NCBI RefSeq assembly: GCF_001590865.1
Contig: NZ_BBUY01000020.1
Coordinates: 17,356-81,355, forward strand
Direction of reading: 5' to 3'
DNA from: Streptomyces sp. NBRC 110611
GTDB lineage: Bacteria > Actinomycetota > Actinomycetes > Streptomycetales > Streptomycetaceae
DNA: 64,000 nucleotides
Below the pieces are notes generated by a model. That model searched no databases. It was not told the origin of the DNA and saw only the letters and a program-made list of their open reading frames with translations. Below, in pieces: positions 51,188 through 59,961 of the stretch (its first letter is position 1; each line of letters begins with the position of its first letter). A program made the translations under genes and the position numbers.

Positions 51188-52387
51188 TCAGCCGACGTGA
51201 GCCGCGATGAGGTGGTCGCGGTCGGGCGACTGCCAGCTGAGGATCGGAGTGAGCGCGTGGAGCATGGCCGAACCGGGAGTTCGGCGGAGCGTCAGGTCGC
51301 GCAAGGTGGTGGCGGGCGCTGAGCGCCATTGCGCGGTGACGCCGATCCGGTGGGAGCGACGGGCGATCAGCTGGGTGCGGGGGCGTCGATGCCGGTCGTA
51401 GGCGGCCAGCGCGGACTCCACGTCGGGGGATGCGTCCAGGAGCACAGCCAGCGTGACCGCGTCCTCCAGCGCCTGGTTGGCCCCCTGGCCCAGGTTGGGG
51501 GTCATGGCGTGCGCGGCGTCGCCGAGCAGCGCGGCGCGCCCGGTGACGAAACTGGCCAGCGGCGGCAGCTCATAGATGTCGTGGCGCAGCACCGCGTTCT
51601 CGTCGGCGGCCGCGAGCAATTGCGGAATCGGGTCGTGCCAACGTCCGAAGCGTCGACGTATCTCGGCCAGTTCGCTGTCGGCGCTGCGCTGCCCTTCGGG
51701 GGCGTTGGCGACGCAAAAGAGGTAGGTGCGGCCGTCCGCGAGCGGAGCGATCCCCACTCGCTCACCACGTCCCCAGCTCTCACCTCCGGCTGACAGCCGT
51801 CGGCCTGTGTCGACGACGAGGCGCCATGCGGTGTACCCGGCGTACCGCGGCGCCGAGGCCTGCGGCCACAGGGAGCGCCGCACGGTGGAGTCGATTCCGT
51901 CGGCGGCCACCAGCAGATCAGCCTGCGAGACGCCGGTGTCGTGCTCGACCTCGACCCGTCGCTCACGCAGGCCGACTCTGGCGACCCTGGCGTTCGCGCA
52001 CAGCGCGCCCGCCGGAAGGGCCGTCCGCAGGACGTCGAACAGCCGAGCCCGGTGAATCATCACCACAGGGCCGAATCGCCTGGCCAGCTCTTGGGTGTCG
52101 GTCCGCGCCAGCCAACGGCCGGACCTGTTCCGAATGCCGGCCCGGGCCTCGACCAGGGCCTGCTCGCGGACGCGGTCTCCCACGCCCAGCACGTCCAGTG
52201 CGCGCAATCCGTTGGGCCATAGCGAGAGTCCTGCTCCCACCTCGTCGAAGGTGGCGGCGCGCTCCAGCACCTTCACCTGCCAGCCGCGCCGCGTCAGCGC
52301 AAGGCCGGTGGCCAGGCCGCCGATCCCGCCGCCGACCACGAGCGCGGAGCCTTTCCCGGCACCGCCGACGTGCCTTGTCCTGCCCAT
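51188..52387 (-). CDS. FAD-dependent monooxygenase (aromatic hydroxylase type)
   Basis: 399 aa from ATG 52387, with AGAGGGG upstream. PHBH-type motifs: GSALVVGGGIGGLATGLALT (dinucleotide binding), LLVAADGIDSTVRRSLWPQA (DG motif) and GRAALLGDAAHAMTPNLGQG, then ANQALEDAVTLA (GD motif). It should hydroxylate an aromatic or similar small molecule using NAD(P)H and O2. It is divergent from a TetR gene whose operators lie in the 79-bp gap, so expression is probably substrate-induced, for example by an antibiotic or aromatic. Confidence 0.93.
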   Translation of the reverse strand: MGRTRHVGGAGKGSALVVGGGIGGLATGLALTRRGWQVKVLERAATFDEVGAGLSLWPNGLRALDVLGVGDRVREQALVEARAGIRNRSGRWLARTDTQELARRFGPVVMIHRARLFDVLRTALPAGALCANARVARVGLRERRVEVEHDTGVSQADLLVAADGIDSTVRRSLWPQASAPRYAGYTAWRLVVDTGRRLSAGGESWGRGERVGIAPLADGRTYLFCVANAPEGQRSADSELAEIRRRFGRWHDPIPQLLAAADENAVLRHDIYELPPLASFVTGRAALLGDAAHAMTPNLGQGANQALEDAVTLAVLLDASPDVESALAAYDRHRRPRTQLIARRSHRIGVTAQWRSAPATTLRDLTLRRTPGSAMLHALTPILSWQSPDRDHLIAAHVG

Positions 52388-52397
52388 CAGAACCCCT

Positions 52398-52438
52398 CTA
52401 CATCTGTAGTGGACGCCGATAACTCTACACTTGTAGAG
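52398..52438. promoter_or_regulatory. Two TetR-type operators CTACA-NN-TGTAG
   Basis: CTACATCTGTAG (52398-52409) and CTACACTTGTAG (52425-52436), the latter extending to CTCTACA-CT-TGTAGAG (52423-52438). Centres are 27 bp apart, between the divergent monooxygenase and TetR genes. Confidence 0.8.
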
Positions 52439-52466
52439 GCAGAGGTTCAGACGAGGAAGGAAACCA

Positions 52467-53054
52467 GTGACCCCAACCACGCTCCGGCGGCAACGGTTGA
52501 CCGACGCGGCGATCAGCACTCTGGCCCATTCCGGCATGCGCGGACTCACCCACCGCGCGGTCGACCAAACCGCCGAAGTCCCGGCGGGCTCGTGCTCGTA
52601 CTACTTCCGCACGCGCCAAGAGCTCCTCCAGGCCGCCGTCGAGCGGCTGGCCGAACTGGACATCACCGAGATCGACGAGCGCCCCGCCCTCACCGGGCCC
52701 GCGAGCACCACCCAGATCGCCGAGGCTGCTGCGGGGCTCGTCGAGCACTGGACCACCGCGGGACGCGAGCGCATGCTCGCCCGCTACGAGCTGGCGCTGG
52801 AAGCGCCCCGCCGCCCCGGCCTGCGTGCCGCCCTACACACTGCGGGCAGTCGCCACCGGGCCCTGGCCGAGAACATGCTCGCCGCCGCGGGCGCACCCGA
52901 CCCCGCGGCACAGGCGAACGCGTTCGTGTCCTTCCTTGACGGCATACTCTTCAACCAGCTGACCGCGGCAACCCCACACCGGCTCACCCCCGAGCAGCTG
53001 CGCCGAACCCTGCTCAGCCTGATCCACACCTGCACCGGACCGCAGCATCCCTGA
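52467..53054 (+). CDS. TetR-family regulator
   Basis: 195 aa from GTG 52467, with GAGGAAGGAAACCA upstream. N-terminal HTH: RRQRLTDAAISTLAHSGMRG, LTHRAVDQTAEVPAGSCSYY, FRTRQELLQAAVERL. The helical ligand domain ends FVSFLDGILFNQLTAATPHR. Likely represses itself and the divergent monooxygenase through the CTACA-NN-TGTAG sites. Confidence 0.93.
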   Translation: MTPTTLRRQRLTDAAISTLAHSGMRGLTHRAVDQTAEVPAGSCSYYFRTRQELLQAAVERLAELDITEIDERPALTGPASTTQIAEAAAGLVEHWTTAGRERMLARYELALEAPRRPGLRAALHTAGSRHRALAENMLAAAGAPDPAAQANAFVSFLDGILFNQLTAATPHRLTPEQLRRTLLSLIHTCTGPQHP

Positions 53055-53159
53055 TCCTTGAGTTCCTTGCTCAACGAGCGCCGTGGAGCGTCGGACGCGG
53101 GCCGACGATGCACTACAGCCCGGCCGCCGGGGCGTCGGCGGTCACGGCCGGCCTTATGC

Positions 53160-53435
53160 CGACTGCGCCGCTACGGCCAGTTCTCATTCCTGCCCGGCAC
53201 GGGTGAGCTGATCCACTTGCCGGAGTCCCCGTTCGTCCAGCCGCACCGGAGCCATCCGCTCTACGTGGACGTGGACCGTCGCTTCGATGCGCTGACCGAG
53301 TCCTTCGTGACGGACCCACCGCTTTACGGAGGGCCGGCACCGCGACGGGGTAACTCTGGTCTCCTCGTTTCTGGTCGTTCGCGACAACGCGACCGGGGGC
53401 CGGAGCACCGTCTTCGCCCGGGACGGGATCGAACA
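53160..53435 (+). pseudogene. Unidentified gene fragment
   Basis: Two adjoining frames read like protein: FSFLPGTGELIHLPESPFVQ, PLYVDVDRRFDALTESFVTD, PP, then shifted, GRHRDGVTLVSSFLVVRDNA, TGGRSTVFARDGIEQLRRH. The frames overlap near 53330. There is no recognisable family, no start, and it runs straight into the GH15 remnant. Probably a broken gene. Confidence 0.3.
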
Positions 53436-55030
53436 GTTACGTCGTCACGCCCGTCGGCCGCTTCGTGTGGGGCGGTCATTACGAGCCCGGAACCCTCATC
53501 TGGCGCAGCTGCTGGGTCACCGACGACGGCATCGTGGAGTGCCGCGAGGCACTGGCCTTTCCCGGTGAGCAGAGGCGCGCGGTGATGCTGCGCCGCATCA
53601 TCGCCCGGGACGTCACCACGCGCCTGTCGGTCGTGCTGGCGCCCGCTGCTGGTTTCGACGCTCATCCGCTGCGCGAGGCGGTGTGCGGCCCCGGCGGCCT
53701 CTGGTACGGCCGTGTCGGTGACCTGTGTATGCGCTGGTCGGGAGCGGAGACGGCCCAGCCGACCGGGCCGGGCGGATGCCGCCTGGCCATGGAGCTGACC
53801 GTCGAGGCCGGAACGCACCACGACCTGGTGCTGGAACTGGGGGACCGCCCGCTCCCCGATGCCCCGCCCGATCCGGACGCCTGCTGGCGGGCGACGGAAG
53901 GCGCCTGGCGGCGGGCGGTCCCGGACCTGGCACACGTCGCGCCGACGGACGCACGGCACGCCGTCGCGGTGCTCCGCGGGCTGACGGGCGGTTCCGGGGG
54001 GATGGTCGCGGCGGCGACGACCAGTCTCCCGGAGCAGGCCGCGGAGGGCCGTGACTACGACTACCGCTATGTGCGGATCCGCGACCAGTGCTACGCCGGC
54101 CAGGCGGTGGCCGCAGCGGGGGTGCCTGCGCTGCTGGACGATGCCGTCCGGTTCGTGAGCACGCGGCTGCTCCAGGACGGTCCTCGGCTCATGCCCGCCT
54201 ACCGCATGGACGGCCGTCCCGTTCCCAGCCCCCGCCGGGCTCGACCTGCCGGGCTACCCCGGTGGCTTCGACCGGGTCGGGAACCAGGTCAACGAACAGT
54301 TCCAACTCGACGTCTTCGGCGAGACGTTGCTGCTACTGGCCGCGGCCGCCCGGCACGACCGGCTGGACGCGGACGGCCGGCGAGCGCGGTGGTCGCCGCC
54401 GAGGCGATCGGCCTGCGACGCCACGACCCCGACGCCGGCATCTGGGAGCTGGCACCGCGCAGATGGGCACACAGCCGCCTGATCTGCGCCGCCGGCCTCC
54501 GGGCCTACGTCCGCAGCGGCGCGGCGGCACAGCGGTCCGAGGCGTGGACAGCGCTCGCCGCCGGCCTCGTCGAGGAGACCTGTGCGGACAGCCTGCACCC
54601 CTCCGGGCGGTGGCAGCGCGCGCCCGGAGATACCGGACTGGACGGTGCCCTGCTCCTGCCGGCGATCCGGGGCGCGCTGCCCGCCGGCGATCCGCGCTCG
54701 GTCGCCACCCTGGACGCCTACGTGGCGGAGCTGGCGGACGAGCACTTCGCCTACCGCTTCCGCCACGGCGACCGTCCACTGGGGGAGGCCGAAGGCGCGT
54801 TTCTGCTGTGCGGTTTCGTCACCGCGCTCGCCGAGCACCAGCAGGGCCGGGAGGTGGCCGCGTTCCGGTGGTTCGAGCGCAACCGTGGCGTCTGCGGCCC
54901 GACGGGCCTGTTCGCCGAGGAGTACGACGTCGCCCAACGGCAACTGCGCGGCAATCTTCCGCAGGCGTTCGTCCACGCGCTGATACTGGAGTGCGCGGTA
55001 CGTCTCGCCGGCCCCTGGACGGACAGCTGA
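53436..55030 (+). pseudogene. GH15 glucoamylase/trehalase-like gene, truncated and frameshifted
   Basis: Sequence becomes GH15-like at about 53438 (SYVVTPVGRFVWGGHYEPGT, IVECREALAFPGEQRRAVML). The first 100 or so residues and any start codon are missing. The catalytic region follows (EGRDYDYRYVRIRDQCYAGQ, MPAYRMDGRPVP). Between about 54230 and 54390 the coding sense moves to another frame (GLDLPGYPGGFDRVGNQVNE, QFQLDVFGETLLLLAAAARH) and then returns (AVVAAEAIGLRRHDPDAGIW), so there are two compensating frameshifts. The C-terminus is intact to the stop at 55030. Confidence 0.8.
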
Positions 55031-55546
55031 TCCGCCCGGCCGCCCGCCCCACCCCGAAGCCAGGGCCGTGCGTAGCCCGATTGGCCGACAGGCGCGTCGA
55101 CGCCACGGCAGCCGGCGTCAGCCGGAAAGGGACTGCTGGCGTCCCGGAGTACGTAGGCGGAAGCCGATGTCCGCAGGGAACCTCGTAGCCATCATGCCAC
55201 CGGCTGCCGGCGGAACAGGGCGGGCAGGGCAACCGCCTGGGCCAGCTCGACCGCGACGAATACCCGCCCACGGAGAGCCGAGGCCCGGCGCCGGGGCCTG
55301 CCCGCTGTCCACGCCATCTGGCGCAGGCCAGGGCTCCGCGGGCGACGACTAACTGCCCGCCCCGCTCCCCTTCTTGGTCCTGGTCCCCGAGGTGCTCGAC
55401 GAGACGGCCGAGCAGTTCGGGTTTGCCGGGCGCCACAGGAGGAGTCAGGAGCGGTGAGGCTGGTGAAGCTGCGGGCGATGTGGACGAAACGCGCACGAAG
55501 GAGATGGCCCGCCGCTGCCGCCGCGGTGGGCTCGGGCATCGTGCCG
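55031..55546. other. 516-bp gap without a recognisable gene
   Basis: No supported reading frame. A reverse frame (VFVAVELAQAVALPALFRRQ) is faintly protein-like near 55200 but has no start or partner. Confidence 0.35.
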
Positions 55547-55921
55547 TCAGTCGCGCCAGGTGCCCGTCCAGTCGTAGAGCGGGGCCGTGGTCGCGTACTC
55601 CCGAAGATAGGCGATCCGCTCTGCGCGGAGTCTGGCGATCGTCGCTCCCTCGAACCCGATCGCCCTGCCCTGCCAGGTGTAGGAGAAGGCCCATTCGGCG
55701 ATCAGGGTGTCGCCGGCCGCCGCCTGTGTGCTGATCTCCCAGCCGTCGACCGCACCGCCGGCACCGAACCAGGCACGCATCCACTGCTCGACCCGTGGCC
55801 GGCCACGGTAGACCGGACCGTAGGACTCGATGACCACGCAGTCGCCGGTGAGTGTGGCCAGCACTCCGTCCACGTCGTGGCGTCGCCACGCATCGATGTA
55901 GGCGCGGAGCTGGTGCGTCAT
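55547..55921 (-). CDS. SnoaL/NTF2-like protein
   Basis: 124 aa from ATG 55921. NTF2-like fold: LRAYIDAWRRHDVDGVLATL, TGDCVVIESYGPVYRGRPRV, EQWMRAWFGAGGAVDGWEIS, LIAEWAFSYTWQGRAIGFEG, then IARLRAERIAYLREYATTAP. Single-domain SnoaL-like proteins may be polyketide cyclases, isomerases or binding proteins; the role here is unknown. No neighbour suggests a pathway. Confidence 0.9.
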   Translation of the reverse strand: MTHQLRAYIDAWRRHDVDGVLATLTGDCVVIESYGPVYRGRPRVEQWMRAWFGAGGAVDGWEISTQAAAGDTLIAEWAFSYTWQGRAIGFEGATIARLRAERIAYLREYATTAPLYDWTGTWRD

Positions 55922-56262
55922 GCCGCTGACCCTGCCACGGTACGGGCCACCTGAGGCTCGACGAACCGCCCCGGGGCTTCCCCGCCGACCGCGGGTTCAC
56001 CTGAAGGGGCCACGGGTCAGGTGCGTCCGGCGGACCCGAGAGCGAACCCCGCCGGATGCCGCCCCGCCGGCACCTGGTCCCGGGGAGGGCTCGGCTGCGT
56101 ACGGTGAGAGCGGGGCATCGGTTGTCGATGAGTCCCGGTTCTGGCTCACTTTCCGTGAAGCGTGCACCGTGTGTGATGGTTGGAGGCCGCTCCTGCCGTC
56201 CGACAGAGATGGTGCTCCGGCTGGAGGAGTTGCTGTTCCAGCCGATCGTGGCCGGGGCGAGG
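55922..56262. other. 341-bp gap
   Basis: No supported gene. A less GC-rich patch near 56135-56175 could hold promoter elements for neither adjacent gene, as both read away or end here. Confidence 0.35.
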
Positions 56263-56823
56263 TCAGTACTGCCCGGACACCGTGTCCGCCCTGGGCACCC
56301 TGCAGTGCGGGCAACGCTCGCGGCCGTCCCACGCGGACCAGCCGAAGTCGGCCGGGGTGAGGACGTGGCCCTCCAGCTCGTCGCGGACGGCCTCGCGGTA
56401 GGCCCAGACGGCGTCCAGGTAGGGGTGGTAGATGTCGTGGAACGCGGGGGTCGAGGTGCCGGCGCCCGCGGCGACCGCCTTTCGGAGGGCGCGGAGGTGT
56501 TCGAACATGGTCTGGCCCTTGCCCGCGATCCGGGCGCTGGCGTCGAGGAAGAGGCGCTCGCGCACCTCGTAAATGCGGGCGTCCGTCAGCGCCGAGCGGC
56601 TTGCTTCCTCCAGGTCGATCGCCTCGGCGCCGTTCTGAGCGAGGCGGCGCAGTTCGGTGTGGGCCGCGCCCGCCGCCACGATGAACTCCGTGTAGACATC
56701 CCGGCGGCGCCCCTGAAGGCCGCGGCGGTGTTCCTGGCGGGTACGCAAGCGGTCGGCCAGCACCGTGCCCCCTATCGCGATCAGGCCGCCGCCCAGTGTG
56801 GCGACCAGCGTTCCCCACTCCAT
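56263..56823 (-). CDS. Hypothetical protein with one N-terminal membrane helix
   Basis: 186 aa from ATG 56823, with GGGGGGACACGGT upstream. Residues 4-24 (GTLVATLGGGLIAIGGTVLA) form a membrane helix, followed by a basic helical region (DRLRTRQEHRRGLQGRRRDV, YTEFIVAAGAAHTELRRLAQ) and an acidic helix (HPYLDAVWAYREAVRDELEG), ending in RERCPHCRVPRADTVSGQY with one CxxC. Such proteins recur in streptomycete accessory regions; no function is known. Confidence 0.75.
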   Translation of the reverse strand: MEWGTLVATLGGGLIAIGGTVLADRLRTRQEHRRGLQGRRRDVYTEFIVAAGAAHTELRRLAQNGAEAIDLEEASRSALTDARIYEVRERLFLDASARIAGKGQTMFEHLRALRKAVAAGAGTSTPAFHDIYHPYLDAVWAYREAVRDELEGHVLTPADFGWSAWDGRERCPHCRVPRADTVSGQY

Positions 56824-57144
56824 ACCGTGTCCCCCCAGTCGATGTTCCGGGAGGGAGCGCCCCCCGTTACCGTCTTCGTCGGCTCCGCAATGGTCCTTCT
56901 ACGAACCCCAACCCGCCGCGGTCAAGAGAGGGTTGAGGCCCGATCTGTCAGTCCTCCGGGTGCCTCGCGTCGTCCCGTCCCGCAGATCATGCCCGATGGC
57001 CGGGTCCGACCGTGCAGGTGGGAGACACCAGCAGGTCACGGCAGCAGAGTCCGGCCACCACCACACACCACTGACATCACACTCAGTCAACCCTCCACGG
57101 AAAGCGAGCCAGAACCCCACAGGTTCGTCGACAGCGGAAGGGCC

Positions 57145-57381
57145 GTGGCGCAGATGGCCGATGCATACGACGAGGCGATTGGGGGCTCCCCTGCTCGAAC
57201 GGAGTTGAGAGCTGGGGAAAGGATCGGTGAAGTGATCCGGCGGGCATGGGTGCTGGCGAACCGCACCCAGACGGACCTCGCTGCCGCGCTGGGCTACCAC
57301 CAGTCCAAGGTGAGCCGCCTGGAGCAGGGCCGGCGGACCGAGGACTCCCGCGTGGTGCGGGCAGCCGCGCTGGAACTCGGC
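57145..57381 (+). pseudogene. XRE-type DNA-binding gene, truncated
   Basis: From GTG 57145 (GGAAGGG upstream): MADAYDEAIGGSPARTELRA, GERIGEVIRRAWVLANRTQT, DLAAALGYHQSKVSRLEQGR, RTEDSRVVRAAALELG. This is a complete HTH of the kind found at the N-terminus of streptomycete regulators. Homology then stops because the next bases belong to a different gene read on the other strand. The effector region is lost. Confidence 0.65.
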
Positions 57382-57650
57382 AATCGTGTGCTGTGCCTTC
57401 GATGGCGTAGCGGAAGCTGCGGGGCGAGGTCTCGTCGTCCAGGACCTTCCATGTCGCGCCGTGCTCGCGAATTGCGACATCCGCCACATAGGCGGCCAGG
57501 TCATTGTGCAGGGTGACCCAGTCACCTGCTAGAAGTCGTCGAGCAGGAGCTGGGACACGTAATCCTGCAGCGGGCCGATGAGGATCAGCGCGTCCTGCTC
57601 GTACTGCTCGGCGGGGACGTTGAGTATGTCGGCGATGCCCAGAACATTCG
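57382..57650 (-). pseudogene. Unidentified broken gene
   Basis: The reverse strand reads LAVSNVLGIADILNVPAEQY, EQDALILIGPLQDYVSQLLL, DDF-stop and, after a frame change, LLAGDWVTLHNDLAAYVADV, AIREHGATWKVLDDETSPRS, FRYAIEGTAHD. It is clearly protein-like but cut at both ends, with a frameshift near 57530. Family unknown to me. Confidence 0.45.
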
Positions 57651-57954
57651 AGACAGCCAAGCGTTCGGACCTGGCCGGCTGGGCCGAGTACGGCTACTGC
57701 GCGTCGCACTGGCCCTGCTGCGACCGGCCCGCAAGGGCGAGCCCGCGTGGGCCGGAGCGCACCTGTTCAAGCCGCTGCGGCAGACCATCGAGTCGATCAA
57801 CCAGACCCTCAAGAGCCAGCTCGACCTGGAACGACACGGCGGCAAGAGTCCCGCCGGAGTCGCCGCCCGGGCCCTGTCCCGCATCCTCGCGCTGACCGCC
57901 GGCAATCTGGCTCACCGGCCGGACCGGCCAACCCGACAAACGATCACTGGTTGA
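57651..57954 (+). pseudogene. IS982-like transposase remnant
   Basis: Forward strand: KRSDLAGWAEYGYCASH, then in another frame LLRPARKGEPAWAGAHLFKP, LRQTIESINQTLKSQLDLER, HGGKSPAGVAARALSRILAL to the stop at 57954. The first piece is the N-terminal side of the DDE domain and the second its C-terminal end; the middle is deleted. IS982-type from the PLRQTIESINQTLK block. No terminal repeats were identified. Confidence 0.65.
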
Positions 57955-58104
57955 CTTCGATCACTGACCGCGACGGTACCTCTTGAACTCATTCATCTAG
58001 GCCGTGTCACCTTGAAGGATCGCCAGTCGAGCAGCCGCACCTGATGAACGGTGACCAATGTGGTGTGGCACGGATCGCACCTCTCATGCGTGACCGCGGT
58101 GAGT

Positions 58105-58599
58105 TCAGTGCTGCTCGGTCGCTCGCCTGCTTGCCTGGCGCAGGGCGACACAGATCAGGATGGCGAACGCAGCTACGGCAGTGCAGGTGCAGGTACGCGC
58201 TTCGTTGAACAGTTTCCAGCGGCTGAGGATCTTCGCATGGTCGGCTGGCGGCGTGGTGGCGGCCCACTGCTTGATACGGCCGTTGATCGGGACGTTCCCG
58301 AACCGGGTGATCAGGAAGGACGCGACGGTTAGGAGTCCTGCCGTGGCCGCGAGGACTCGGGTCCGTTCGCGTGTCAGGGCGGCCAGGGCGAGGGTGCTGA
58401 GAGCCGAGACCGCCATCGCCGCCTGCATGGTGATCCCGTTCATCTTCATCAGGTCGGTGTGGAAGTCGAGTCTCATGTCGATCGGCACGGCGTTGAAGGT
58501 GGGGACGAGGTTGGCGGCGCCGTAGCCGAAGGCTCCGGCGAGCAGACCGGTGGAGAGCAGGGACAGGCCCAGGAGGAGGCGAGTGCGCATCTGGTTCAT
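58105..58599 (-). CDS. DUF1772 / anthrone-oxygenase-like membrane protein
   Basis: 164 aa from ATG 58599, overlapping the previous gene's stop (ATGA). Four hydrophobic helices: LLLGLSLLSTGLLAGAFGYG, ITMQAAMAVSALSTLALAAL, VLAATAGLLTVASFLITRFG, VAAFAILICVAL. The conserved polar motif is NVPINGRIKQW with SRWKLFNEARTCTCTAVA. Family members include small membrane oxygenases and proteins of unknown role. Coupling to the mycothiol-type enzyme suggests a shared task. Confidence 0.85.
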   Translation of the reverse strand: MNQMRTRLLLGLSLLSTGLLAGAFGYGAANLVPTFNAVPIDMRLDFHTDLMKMNGITMQAAMAVSALSTLALAALTRERTRVLAATAGLLTVASFLITRFGNVPINGRIKQWAATTPPADHAKILSRWKLFNEARTCTCTAVAAFAILICVALRQASRRATEQH

Positions 58600-59129
58600 G
58601 CGTCCTTGGCCGGTCGGGTGAAACGGCTGCTCGGTTCTCCTCGTAGCCGGCCGTCCGGAAGTCTGCGGCCGTAGGCCAGCAGCAGGAGGTCCTGGGCGGC
58701 GCCGAACATGGGCGAACCAGAGCCGTACGACCAGTCGAGGTCCTCGGCGCACAGCTGCACTCCGTGGCCGAGCGCCGCCGTGAGCCCGCCGACGGGTGGT
58801 GTCCAGGGATGGTGGGCGTTGTCCCGCAGGAAGGCGGCGAGCGTGGTACTGGAATGGGCGGCCGAATCCCTGCGCGCGACCCGATCGGTCATGCGGTGAA
58901 GGTTTCCGCGCGCCTTGGTCAACTGACCGAGTATCGCGGGCAAGGAGAGTCGGAACCCCATCGACATGTGCGCCGCCACGTCGCGAACGCGCCATCCCAC
59001 GCAGAGGCTCTGCTCGTTCCACTGGTCGGTTCGCAAAGTGTCAAACAGGTCGGCCAGTTCTCGGCGTTCCGCCGCGATCGCTGCCCTGACGTCAACACTC
59101 TTGCCTCTGCGGGCTGTCGCGTTCTGCAT
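58596..59129 (-). CDS. Maleylpyruvate-isomerase-type (mycothiol/DinB-like) protein, internally shortened
   Basis: 177 aa from ATG 59129. N-terminal DinB-like helix bundle: RRELADLFDTLRTDQWNEQS, LCVGWRVRDVAAHMSMGF. The tail EDLDWSYGSGSPMFGAAQDL, LLLAYGRRLPDGRLRGEPS is the usual C-terminal part. Between them, GLTAALGHGVQLCAEDLDW joins regions that in relatives, as I recall, are separated by about 40 residues containing an HGxD-type metal ligand. The gene may therefore encode an inactive protein despite an open frame. Confidence 0.75.
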   Translation of the reverse strand: MQNATARRGKSVDVRAAIAAERRELADLFDTLRTDQWNEQSLCVGWRVRDVAAHMSMGFRLSLPAILGQLTKARGNLHRMTDRVARRDSAAHSSTTLAAFLRDNAHHPWTPPVGGLTAALGHGVQLCAEDLDWSYGSGSPMFGAAQDLLLLAYGRRLPDGRLRGEPSSRFTRPAKDA

Positions 59130-59133
59130 GTGC

Positions 59134-59575
59134 TCAAGCCTGCGCCGTTCCGAGGACGGCGATGTCGAGCTCGCCGGCCAGGAGCGCGGCCTGCATCCGC
59201 TCCGTGGTGTCCTCGGTGAGGGCCACCTCCACCGAGGGGTGGGCGTCGTGGAAGTCCGCGAGTAAAGCTGCGATGCCGAAGGCGTGGCCAGTGGCGCCGG
59301 AGACCAGTCCGAGCGTGACCCGGCCGCGCAGCAGCCCCGTGTACGCATCGACCGTCTGCCGCACCGACTCCGCCGCGGCCAGTGCGGCCCGGGCGTACGG
59401 CAGGACCGCCCGGCCCACCTCGGTCGGCGTCACCGACCGGCCGGAGCGGTCGAGCAGGGGCTGACCCAGCTCCTTCTCCAGCTGGCGGATCTGGGCACTG
59501 AGGCCGGGCTGGGCCAGATGCAGCCGGGCGGCGGCTCGTGTGAAACCGCCCTCCTCGACGACACAGACGAACTAG
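59134..59575 (-). pseudogene. LysR-type regulator, 5' half (reverse strand)
   Basis: Reading from 59575: FVCVVEEGGFTRAAARLHLA, QPGLSAQIRQLEKELGQPLL, DRSGRSVTPTEVGRAVLPYA, then the start of the effector domain (LLRGRVTLGLVSGATGHAFG, EVALTEDTTERMQAALLAGE) and LDIAVLGTAQA-stop. The first nine or so residues are missing: a TAG codon sits where the native start region should be. The rest of the effector domain is found on the opposite strand from 59576. Confidence 0.75.
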
Positions 59576-59961
59576 CGCCGCTGATCTGCCTGCCGCGCGG
59601 TACCGGGGTGCGCGCGGCGCTCGAACGTGGCTGTGCGCAGGCAGGATTCCGGCCCCGGGTTGCCTTCGAGGCGGCAGCCCCACACGTGCTCTCGCAGCTT
59701 GCCGCGCGGGGCCTGGGCATTGCCGTGCTACCTGCCGGCGAGGACGAGTCCCCCCTCGACGGACAGCTTCGCACCCTGCGGATCGGCCCGCCCGAGATGC
59801 GTGCCCGCATCGCGCTCGCCTGGCAGGCCAGGGGCCCTTCGAGCCCCGCGGCCCGGGTTCTCCTCGACCGCCTACGCGAAGCCATTCCCAAGCCGCCCGA
59901 TTCCTACGCTTCCTCCGTTCCTGGTCATCGTCGTGCCCAGATGAGAATGGCGGCGAGGTGA
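59576..59961 (+). pseudogene. LysR-type regulator, 3' half (forward strand)
   Basis: Forward frame: APLICLPRGTGVRAALERGC, AQAGFRPRVAFEAAAPHVLS, QLAARGLGIAVLPAGEDESP, LRIGPPEMRARIALAWQARG, the C-terminal half of a LysR effector domain. It abuts the 5' half head-to-head at CTAG (59575-59578 region). Its own end runs into the IS5 remnant. Confidence 0.75.
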
